A stretch of DNA of 6,622 nt from Planctomycetota bacterium. GTDB lineage: Bacteria > Planctomycetota > Phycisphaerae > Phycisphaerales > UBA1924. Below are positions 1 through 4,816 of this stretch, in pieces. Every line of letters starts with the position of its first letter. Position 1 is the stretch's first letter. A program made the position numbers and the translations under genes. A model generated the notes under the pieces. The model saw nothing but the letters and a program-made list of their open reading frames with translations. It was not told the origin of the DNA and did not search any database. Location of the stretch: contig JAFLCM010000139.1 of the NCBI GenBank assembly GCA_017303565.1, forward strand, positions 1-6,622, written 5' to 3'.

Positions 1-205
1 CGATCGGCCACGGGCCGGCGACCGCGACGTGCGACGCGTGACGCTCGATGCCCTGCTCGAACACCGCGGCGACCACGAACTCCGCGCCCAGCGCCGAGGC
101 CGCGATGTCCACGAGCCGCTGCAGCAGCGCGGTGTTGCACGCCGGGGGGTTCCCGCACAACTGACCCAGGTTGAAAATCGCCTGCCCGATCTTCGAGTTG
201 TCCAT
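1..205 (-). CDS. N-terminal part of an unidentified protein, possibly GAF-domain
   Basis: An open minus-strand frame begins at ATG 205-203 and runs off the left edge, giving 68 residues. It starts MDNSKIGQAIFNLGQLCG. A GGAG ribosome binding site lies 6 nt before the ATG, and nearly every codon ends in G or C, as in the other genes here, so it is very likely a real gene. The stretch LLQRLVDIAASALGAEFVVA (about residues 27-46) resembles the first helix and strand of a GAF-type ligand-binding domain, found at the front of many sensor kinases, phosphatases and transcription regulators. This resemblance is by eye only. No catalytic motif is visible in the part present. It has no signal peptide, so it is probably cytoplasmic. 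A palindromic element lies just upstream at 224-252. Confidence 0.72.
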   Translation of the reverse strand, partial: MDNSKIGQAIFNLGQLCGNPPACNTALLQRLVDIAASALGAEFVVAAVFEQGIERHASHVAVAGPWPI

Positions 206-223
206 GGCGTTCTCCGGGGGCCG

Positions 224-252
224 CGATTGTTCGGGGCCCGCGGGCCGAATCG
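224..252. promoter_or_regulatory. Palindromic element in the 5' region of the leftmost gene
   Basis: CGATT (224-228) plus CGG (232-234) pair with CCGAATCG (245-252), leaving a three-base bulge. Inside lies the perfect 12-bp palindrome GGCCCGCGGGCC (235-246). The element sits 12 bp upstream of the GGAG ribosome binding site of the minus-strand gene at 1-205. It could be an operator or a 5' UTR hairpin. The regulator is unknown. Confidence 0.35.
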
Positions 253-477
253 TCTCGGCCCGGTCTCTCGATCTCTCACGACTCACGCTGCAAACCGGCT
301 GGCGTCATTTCGGGCGTTCGCCGGTGCGTTTTTCTGCTTCCCTGCCCGAGAGCGCCGGTGTCCGGCCGTCGCTCACGCCCCACGAATCCCACTCTCTTCC
401 GCGCCGGGTTCCGCGGCGTCGCGCACCGGCTCGCGTGACACACGGCGCGTTCTTGTTCCGGAGAACACGCCCCGTGC

Positions 478-506
478 GGGTCGGCTTCCTCCAGCGGAGC
501 CGACCC
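478..506. repeat. Strong inverted repeat (hairpin)
   Basis: GGGTCGGCT (478-486) pairs perfectly with AGCCGACCC (498-506). One wobble and one further C-G pair extend it to 11 bp around a 7-nt loop. No U-tract follows on either strand, so it is not a standard Rho-independent terminator. The strand of any transcript is unknown. Confidence 0.5.
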
Positions 507-516
507 TGCGAACCTG

Positions 517-583
517 ACGGGCCTTCCTGGTTGCCAAGGTCGGCTCTCTCGTTCCGACCGGACGCCAGTTCTGCAAGGCCCGT
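517..583. ncRNA. Nested inverted repeat, candidate structured RNA
   Basis: ACGGGCCTT (517-525) is perfectly complementary to AAGGCCCGT (575-583). Within it, CTGG (527-530) pairs with CCAG (565-568), and GGTCGG (538-543) pairs with CCGACC (554-559) around a 10-nt loop. Three coaxial stems separated by internal loops resemble a folded RNA more than a terminator. Together with the hairpin at 478-506 it makes a compact structured block of about 105 bases. It matches no RNA family I know, and the strand is undetermined. GC-rich DNA forms chance stems, so confidence is limited. Confidence 0.3.
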
Positions 584-683
584 GTCGCGCGACCGGTCAC
601 GAAGCCCGGCGCGGACCAGAGTGAGAGGCGATTCACTGACTCCCGTCCCTCTCGCTCGCTTCAAACCTCCCTCGCTCGCTCCC

Positions 684-707
684 TCAGGTGTTTCGGGAAC
701 ACCCTGA
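684..707. repeat. Hairpin with TCGGG loop
   Basis: GGTGTT (687-692) pairs with AACACC (698-703) around the loop TCGGG. TCA (684-686) and TGA (705-707) extend the stem past a bulged C. No U-tract follows on either strand. It could be a processing or stability hairpin in the 3' region of the asparagine synthase transcript, but this is inference. Confidence 0.4.
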
Positions 708-720
708 TGAACCCGCTTGC

Positions 721-763
721 TTTGAGACGACCCCAAACTTTGTTTGAGACGACCCAAACTTCG
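721..763. repeat. Tandem repeat, two copies of about 22 bp
   Basis: Two adjacent units (721-742 and 743-763) share TTTGAGACGACC followed by CAAACTT, and differ by one C and one base near the end. A degenerate third start (GATACGACC, 763-771) may follow. Each unit contains a small inverted repeat (TTTG/CAAA; GTTTG/CAAAC in the second copy). The function is unknown. A duplicated regulator-binding site or duplicated mini-hairpin would fit. Confidence 0.6.
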
Positions 764-811
764 ATACGACCTGCGAAAAAGCAGGGTTGCTGCCAATCCG
801 CCGGTTTCCCC

Positions 812-840
812 AGCATGACACCATTTTTCTGGCAGGTCAA
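812..840 (-). promoter_or_regulatory. Possible sigma-70-type promoter, minus strand
   Basis: Read on the minus strand, TTGACC (840-835) is followed after 17 bases by CATGCT (817-812). The -35 element is good and the -10 element is weak (3 of 6). It lies downstream of the asparagine synthase stop and points left, so it could drive a transcript through the structured region toward the gene at 1-205. Promoter preferences of this lineage are not well known, so this is tentative. Confidence 0.25.
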
Positions 841-888
841 GCCGAATTCGGGATAAACCGCATCTTGATCGGCAAGTCGCGGCCTTTA

Positions 889-2733
889 TCAGCCATTTGC
901 CGAATCCGATTCGATCATGTTCGCCCAAATCCCCATGGTCATAAGGATAAAGAGCCTCTGGCCGTGGTCGCACTCGCCCCTCATGTGCTCCGCGATCACC
1001 CCGTTCAGGGCATCTCGGCGTAGACCCAGGGCCTCGCCCACCCAGCCGAGGGGCCTCGGGTTTTCCAGCAGGTGGTCCAGCAGGCTCCGCAACCCCCCGA
1101 AGTCGTTCCGGAGCCACGACCCGAAGGAGACGGCGAACCCCTGCTTGGGCCGGTTGACGGTCTCGGGGGGCAGGTGCAGGGCCGCGACTTCGCGCAGCAG
1201 CGCTTTGGTCCTTCCGCCTTTCAGGTGGCGCGACACGGGCACGCGGAGCGCGGCGGCCGCGACCTCCGGCGCCAGCAGCGGGCATCGCACTTCGATGCCC
1301 GCGAGCATGGACGCCGTGTCCACCTTGCGCAGGAGGTCCTCCGGCAGGTACTCGTCGAGGTCGAAGCGGCGCGCCTCGTCGATCCCGCCGAAGAGGGCAC
1401 GTTCGCACACGTCCCCTCGTGCGCTGAACAGTTGCCGGCGGGTCTCGGCAGGGAAGGCCGCGATGAGGTCGGTGTACCCCAGCCCCCGGGCGGCGCGGAT
1501 CAGGCGAGCGGCCTTGGCGGCGTGGCGCTTTGGGTTTCGTTCATCCAGCAGACCCGCGGGCAGCAGCCGCGCCAAGCCCCGCAGCGGCCTGAGCCACGCC
1601 GCGGCCCGGTACCGCTCGTAGCCGCAGAACAGTTCGTCGCCGCCGTCGCCCGAGAGCGCCACCTTCACCCGCGTGCGTGCCGCCCGGCAGAGCCAGTAGG
1701 TGGGCAGGATCGACGAGTCGCCGATCGGGAGCCCCACCGCCCGCACGATGGCGACCAGGTCTTCGGCGGCGTTGTCGCTGATGTCCAGGGTGACGTGGTC
1801 GGTCCCCAGATGGTCGGCGACGCGCTGCGCGTGGGCGGACTCGTCGTACGCCGCCTCGGGCATGCGCACGCACAGGGTCGTGAGCCGCCCGGTCAAGCGC
1901 CGCGCGTGGTGCGCCACCAGCGAGGAGTCGATCCCGCCCGAAAGAAAGCACCCGAGGGGCACATCGGCCTCGAGCCGCTGCGCCACCGCCCGCTCGATCA
2001 AGCGGTCGAGCGCATCGGGCGTCAGTTCGTTCGTGTCGTGCGGCGCCCGCGGCGCGGGGCGCATCCGCGGGACGCTCTCCACCCCGCGCCACGGCAAGCG
2101 CGAGCCGAAGCCCAGCGCCAGCCAGTCCGCGAGCCCTTCGACGTCCGGCTCTGCCCCCGCGACCAGCGGCCCCCTGGCCACGCTGGAAAACACGAGCGAA
2201 CCGCGGTCGTCGAGACGGCGGACGAACAACGGTTTCTCGCCGAAGCGGTCGCGGGAGAGCACCAGCCGCGCCGAGGCGCGGTCCCACAGCGCCACGGCGT
2301 GCATCGAGCGCAGGGCGTCGAAGGCGTCCGCACCGCCGGCGCTCTCGCGCCACGCGTGGATCAGCGTCTCGGTATCGCTATGGTCGGTGGCGAAGCGGCG
2401 CCCGGCGCGCTCGAGGTCGGTCCGCAGTGCGCGGTGGTTGTAGACGCAGCCGTTGAAGACCACCGCGACCGGCCCCTCATCGGGGCGCTCGCCGGACGCG
2501 GACACCATGGGCTGCGCCCCGCACGCGAGGTCGATGATCGACAAGCGCCGGTGGATGAGCGCGACCTCGACGGTCGAGCCGTCGGACCTCACGGCACGGT
2601 CGCGGAAACGTCCGGACCCGTCCGGGCCACGCCACGCGATCGCGTGGTCGAGCGAATCCAGCAGGGAATCCTCGATCGGCTGGGGCGCTTCGCCCGGCGG
2701 CGTGACACGGAGGATGCCGGCGATCCCGCACAT
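889..2733 (-). CDS. asnB: Asparagine synthase (glutamine-hydrolysing)
   Basis: This 614-residue cytoplasmic enzyme is expected to convert aspartate, ATP and glutamine into asparagine, AMP, pyrophosphate and glutamate. The N-terminal class II glutamine amidotransferase domain spans about residues 2-200. It has the catalytic Cys2 (MCGIAGI, exposed after Met removal), RGPDG (35-39), HRRLSIIDL (61-69), NG (94-95), SDTE (119-122) and RDRFGEKPLF (161-170). The ATP-pyrophosphatase synthase domain spans about 240-600, with the P-loop SGGIDSS (265-271), SGDGGDE (361-367), RCPLL (483-487) and RPKQGF (528-533). The start is fixed by Cys2, although no good Shine-Dalgarno sequence precedes it. The segment joining the domains (about 220-242) looks shorter than usual. 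The flavin reductase-like gene ends 63 bp upstream on the same strand, suggesting one operon. Related amidotransferases modify sugars or peptides in polysaccharide clusters, but nothing next to this gene suggests that role. Confidence 0.92.
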   Translation of the reverse strand: MCGIAGILRVTPPGEAPQPIEDSLLDSLDHAIAWRGPDGSGRFRDRAVRSDGSTVEVALIHRRLSIIDLACGAQPMVSASGERPDEGPVAVVFNGCVYNHRALRTDLERAGRRFATDHSDTETLIHAWRESAGGADAFDALRSMHAVALWDRASARLVLSRDRFGEKPLFVRRLDDRGSLVFSSVARGPLVAGAEPDVEGLADWLALGFGSRLPWRGVESVPRMRPAPRAPHDTNELTPDALDRLIERAVAQRLEADVPLGCFLSGGIDSSLVAHHARRLTGRLTTLCVRMPEAAYDESAHAQRVADHLGTDHVTLDISDNAAEDLVAIVRAVGLPIGDSSILPTYWLCRAARTRVKVALSGDGGDELFCGYERYRAAAWLRPLRGLARLLPAGLLDERNPKRHAAKAARLIRAARGLGYTDLIAAFPAETRRQLFSARGDVCERALFGGIDEARRFDLDEYLPEDLLRKVDTASMLAGIEVRCPLLAPEVAAAALRVPVSRHLKGGRTKALLREVAALHLPPETVNRPKQGFAVSFGSWLRNDFGGLRSLLDHLLENPRPLGWVGEALGLRRDALNGVIAEHMRGECDHGQRLFILMTMGIWANMIESDSANG

Positions 2734-2796
2734 GCGTGGGACGGAATGGAACCTGCAAGCGCCCTCGGGGTCAACTCACGCGGCCCGCGTGGGGCG

Positions 2797-3402
2797 TTAC
2801 GCCTTCCCGTTGCGGCTCTTGCCGGAGGGAGGCGACGCCGAAGGGACGCTCTCGTACACCCGCGCCCCCACCACCTGCCCGATGTACAGCTCGTGGTCGG
2901 CCTCGAAGTCCAGGTGCATGACGACGCGGCAGTCCAGCGCGTACCGCGATCGGCGCAGCACCGGCGCGCCGGTCTCGATGCACTCCACATCGAGCGAAAG
3001 GAAGGGATCGCCCAGAGCCGGGCGTGCGCCGGTTGACACGATCGGTGCCGGAGTGCCGCCGCCGATCGGGGTGCTCGGCGGGGGCGCCTGCTCGAACATC
3101 CGGGTCAGCACTCTCTCGCCCGGCGCGAGCGCACACAGCGCGAACGCCCGGCTGTCGCGGATGAGCGGCGAGACGGGGTGACCCTTCATCAGCGCCACGC
3201 CCACACAGGGCGGCGCATCGGCGCAGCGGACCACCCGCGTCACCACCACGCCGAGGCGCACCTGATCGAGGCGGGCGGTGATGACGAACACGTCGGTCGG
3301 CACCAGGCCCAGCGCCGCCTGGATCAACGACGGAACGGCGCCCCCCGCGCCGCCGGCGGCGGGGGGCACTCGATCGGGGGCTCGGAGGGGTCCATAGGTC
3401 AA
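2797..3402 (-). CDS. Flavin reductase-like FMN-binding split-barrel protein
   Basis: With a TTG start at 3402-3400 the protein has 201 residues. The split-barrel core of the flavin reductase-like family spans about residues 26-185: LGLVPTDVFVITA (31-43), a strand with PPCVGVALMKGHPVSPLI (64-81), RAFALCAL (85-92), DPFLSLDVE (132-140), TGAPVL (144-149) and a C-terminal DHELYIGQVVGARV (169-182). Such proteins bind FMN and often use NAD(P)H to reduce free flavin or a partner; the substrate here is unknown. A Pro/Gly-rich loop (about 106-130) interrupts the barrel. The start is uncertain. TTG 3402 has GGGAG about 10 nt upstream, GTG 3369 lies nearer the domain, and ATG 3395 is in another frame that stops at 3324, hinting at a frameshift. 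The tail KSRNGKA is basic. It probably shares a transcript with the asparagine synthase. Confidence 0.82.
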   Translation of the reverse strand: MTYGPLRAPDRVPPAAGGAGGAVPSLIQAALGLVPTDVFVITARLDQVRLGVVVTRVVRCADAPPCVGVALMKGHPVSPLIRDSRAFALCALAPGERVLTRMFEQAPPPSTPIGGGTPAPIVSTGARPALGDPFLSLDVECIETGAPVLRRSRYALDCRVVMHLDFEADHELYIGQVVGARVYESVPSASPPSGKSRNGKA

Positions 3403-3549
3403 ACGTGGCGATCTCCCGCCCCGGTGAAAGGTCTCGGCGGACGGCCGAGGACGGTTCCGGGGGACACCCAAAGGAGACATCAGGATTCGACCGGTGCGCG
3501 ACCTTGGAGCCCGGAAAGGGATGATTCGGTGGAGGGCGTGTGGACAACG

Positions 3550-3581
3550 CACTTTTTGTTGCAAAGTGGGGCAAAGTGGGG
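3550..3581 (+). promoter_or_regulatory. MraZ boxes (autoregulatory operator)
   Basis: GCAAAGTGGG occurs twice in perfect tandem (3561-3570 and 3571-3580) and is followed by G. TGGGG therefore recurs every 10 bp on one helix face. This matches the direct TGGGN repeats with 5-bp spacers that MraZ binds in its own promoter in other bacteria. An inverted half-box CACTTT (3550-3555) mirrors AAAGTG (3563-3568). The boxes sit 85-105 bp before the mraZ start. Confidence 0.8.
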
Positions 3582-3587
3582 TAGCGT
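3559..3587 (+). promoter_or_regulatory. Possible mraZ promoter overlapping the MraZ boxes
   Basis: TTGCAA (3559-3564) and TAGCGT (3582-3587) are separated by 17 bp that contain most of the box sequence. Both hexamers match the sigma-70 consensus only partly (4 of 6 and 3 of 6). The arrangement would let bound MraZ block RNA polymerase directly. Transcription would start near 3594, giving a leader of about 70 nt. Confidence 0.35.
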
Positions 3588-3665
3588 GTCGAAGATCGAT
3601 CCGAGGTCCCCGGCCTGCCCACGAGCAGAACCGATCAGACCCCGAAACCGTGGCGCGGAGGACCC

Positions 3666-4118
3666 TTGCTCTTCACCGGCCAGTACGAGCACACGATCGA
3701 CGCCAAGCATCGGCTGGCCATCCCCGCACACATTCGTTCCCAGTGGTCCGAGAAACAGCACGGCAGCGCCTGGTACGCGATGCCGGTCAAACAGGGGCTG
3801 ATCAGGCTCTACACCGAGACGGATTTTCAGGATCGGGCGGCGGCGAAGCCCCTGACGCTGACCCCCGACGAGGACGAGGCGGAACTCCAGGCGACGCTCT
3901 TCGGACTGACCGAGCGCCTGGAACTGGACAACGCGGGCCGGGTGCGGATCCCCGAGTCCCTGCTGCAGATGGTCGGCCTGACCCCTGAGGTGATCCTCAT
4001 CGGCGCGGGCGACCGGCTCGAGATCCGCGACCGGGCCCAGTGGAAGGCCACGCAGGCCCAGCGGCTGACACAACTCCCCGAACTGATGGCGCGGGCGAGC
4101 GCCAAGAAGCAGGGGTGA
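3666..4118 (+). CDS. mraZ: Transcriptional regulator MraZ
   Basis: This 150-residue protein is close to the usual MraZ length. It has the two tandem AbrB/SpoVT-like swapped-hairpin half-domains that assemble into a DNA-binding ring: DAKHRLAIP (12-20) and DNAGRVRIP (88-96). The second is followed by the characteristic VILIGAGDRLEIRD (109-122). The first motif has His where Gly is usual (D-x-K-G-R). The start is TTG at 3666, chosen because MLFTGQYEHTIDAK aligns with other MraZ N-termini and GGAGGA lies 3 nt before it. MraZ represses its own promoter by binding repeated TGGG boxes, which are present upstream. It normally heads the dcw cluster, followed by rsmH and division genes. Here no rsmH follows, and the next gene is on the opposite strand, so this copy is an orphan. 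Its wider targets in this organism are unknown. Confidence 0.95.
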   Translation: MLFTGQYEHTIDAKHRLAIPAHIRSQWSEKQHGSAWYAMPVKQGLIRLYTETDFQDRAAAKPLTLTPDEDEAELQATLFGLTERLELDNAGRVRIPESLLQMVGLTPEVILIGAGDRLEIRDRAQWKATQAQRLTQLPELMARASAKKQG

Positions 4119-4133
4119 ACAGACGAGATCTCC

Positions 4134-4158
4134 CGCCCCGGGAAGTTGAGCCGGGGCG
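4134..4158. repeat. Hairpin just after mraZ
   Basis: CGCCCCGG (4134-4141) pairs perfectly with CCGGGGCG (4151-4158) around the loop GAAGTTGAG. It begins 16 nt past the mraZ stop. No U-tract follows, so it is probably a 3'-end stabilising hairpin or a pause site rather than a full intrinsic terminator. Confidence 0.45.
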
Positions 4159-4183
4159 TTGAGGGAAGCAGCCCGAAGGCCGG

Positions 4184-4203
4184 GGCGTTCACGGACGAAC
4201 GCC
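4184..4203. repeat. Hairpin, 7-bp stem
   Basis: GGCGTTC (4184-4190) pairs perfectly with GAACGCC (4197-4203) around the loop ACGGAC. The left arm lies in a second copy of CCGGGGCGTT (4180-4189), the motif that also forms the right arm of the previous hairpin (4151-4160). No U-tract follows. Confidence 0.4.
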
Positions 4204-4257
4204 GCGGACCGAGGGATCGGTGAGAGAGAGTTCGGTCGAGTGGAGAGAGAAAGAGAA

Positions 4258-4273
4258 AACGCCCGCGGGCGTT
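4258..4273. repeat. Perfect 16-bp palindrome
   Basis: AACGCCCGCGGGCGTT is its own reverse complement. It follows a GA-rich tract and is bracketed by two similar motifs (GATCGGTGAGAGAGAG near 4216-4231 and GATCGGAGAGAGAC near 4278-4291). Without a loop it fits a dimeric protein-binding site better than an RNA hairpin. No regulator is suggested by the sequence. Confidence 0.5.
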
Positions 4274-4685
4274 GAGTGATCGGAGAGAGACTCCCAGGTT
4301 CGCCGTGAAAGGCGGGCATCGGGATTGGGCCACGGAAGGCCCGCGCCAGTTGTTTCTCGACGAGCCATGCGCCGCGTCTTTGGGCGAGAGCCCGGGGGCC
4401 GGCGCGAAAGGTGATTCGAACGGATTCGAACCATGGCCCCGTTCCGCTTGTCCGGTGGGCGAAGCCGCACGGACGCGGGAGGCCAGGGTCCTCGGCCCGA
4501 GTGATCGCGGGCCGCGGACCACGCCGCGCAGGCGGGCGGGGCGCCTTTTCAGGCTCGAAAGGCTCATGCACCCGCGCGCCCCGTCGTGTTCCGGGGCCGC
4601 GGGGTTCACCACCTCAGCGGCTGTCGCGCCGGGCCTCAATGGGGCCGGGGGCGACGAACGACCACCACCAAAGCCGCACACCTGC

Positions 4686-4721
4686 AACCCGCGGCTCCTC
4701 AACCGGAGCGGCGGGTTTTTT
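4686..4721 (+). terminator. Rho-independent terminator, plus strand
   Basis: AACCCGC (4686-4692) and GCTCC (4694-4698) pair with GGAGC (4705-4709) and GCGGGTT (4711-4717), with one G-G mismatch and the loop TCAACC. T4716-4721 follows directly, and a further TTT lies after one G. This is a strong intrinsic terminator for rightward transcription, either mraZ with a long 3' UTR or an unrecognised RNA. Confidence 0.88.
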
Positions 4722-4758
4722 GTTTGGGGCGTGGTGATCGGGGACTGTGAAGCGCATG

Positions 4759-4786
4759 AAAAAAAGGCGGGCCGTGGTGGCCCGCC
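4759..4786 (-). terminator. Rho-independent terminator, minus strand
   Basis: On the minus strand GGCGGGCC (4786-4779) pairs perfectly with GGCCCGCC (4773-4766) around the loop ACCAC, followed by seven T (4765-4759). It lies 30 bp past the stop of the exported-protein gene and clearly terminates it. Confidence 0.93.
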
Positions 4787-4816
4787 CTTGAGCGGAATCA
4801 GCGTGCAGCGCCGAGA

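Larger units (their letters stand above)
253..888. other. Gene-free structured intergenic region
   Basis: No frame here has convincing codon bias or a recognisable protein; the long overlapping frames are shadows caused by high GC content. The region holds a hairpin at 478-506, a nested inverted repeat at 517-583, the direct repeat CTCGCTCGCT at 651-660 and 671-680, a hairpin at 684-707, a tandem repeat at 721-763, a short hairpin at 770-785 (CCTGC/GCAGG around a loop of GAAAAA), a promoter-like pair at 812-840 on the minus strand, and the 10-bp palindrome CCGAATTCGG at 842-851. From about 716 to 890 the DNA is visibly AT-richer than the rest. It does not match tmRNA, RNase P RNA or SRP RNA as far as can be judged by eye. 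No clear U-tract terminator for the asparagine synthase gene was found. Confidence 0.5.
3403..3665. promoter_or_regulatory. Divergent intergenic region before mraZ
   Basis: This stretch separates the leftward flavin reductase-like gene from rightward mraZ and must hold promoters for both. The mraZ side carries the MraZ boxes. On the flavin reductase side I see no clear promoter. Its 5' end is partly an open frame (an ATG at 3480-3478 is in frame with the gene), but that ATG has no ribosome binding site and the extension looks non-coding. Confidence 0.5.
4119..4685. other. Gene-free region after mraZ, possible long 3' UTR or ncRNA
   Basis: No frame here has plausible coding character; the long frames run through the terminator or antisense to mraZ. 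The stretch contains hairpins at 4134-4158, 4184-4203, 4327-4342 (GGGCC/GGCCC) and 4382-4393 (GGGC/GCCC with a GAGA tetraloop), a 16-bp palindrome at 4258-4273, a GA-rich tract (about 4220-4260) and paired GATTCGAAC motifs (4413-4431). A stem of CGGGGCGC (4537-4544) with GCGCCCCG (4576-4583) encloses CCTTT/AAAGG. A strong plus-strand terminator follows, so a plus-strand transcript probably crosses it. It does not resemble tmRNA, RNase P RNA or SRP RNA. Confidence 0.45.

Noticed and set aside
651..680. CRISPR-like or satellite array from CTCGCTCGCT repeats
   Set aside because: There are only two short copies with a 10-bp gap, no spacers and no cas genes.
770..785. CCTGC/GCAGG hairpin as the asnB terminator
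   Set aside because: The T-run lies in the loop on the minus strand, not after the stem, so it does not fit an intrinsic terminator.
305..1408. Long minus-strand open frame over the left intergenic region and the asnB end
   Set aside because: It is Arg/Pro/Gly-rich with no recognisable domain and overlaps the well-supported asparagine synthase in another frame.
1072..3036. 654-codon plus-strand open frame
   Set aside because: It is antisense to the asparagine synthase and flavin reductase-like genes; its composition is typical of a GC-rich shadow frame.
4161..4174. GGAAGCAGCC, resembling part of the SRP RNA domain IV
   Set aside because: The preceding CCGG tetraloop stem and the symmetric loop partner are missing; a 10-base match is likely chance.
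4413..4440. Possible tRNA T-arm (TTCGAA context) in the post-mraZ region
   Set aside because: On neither strand could a matching acceptor stem, D-arm and anticodon arm be placed at the right distance.
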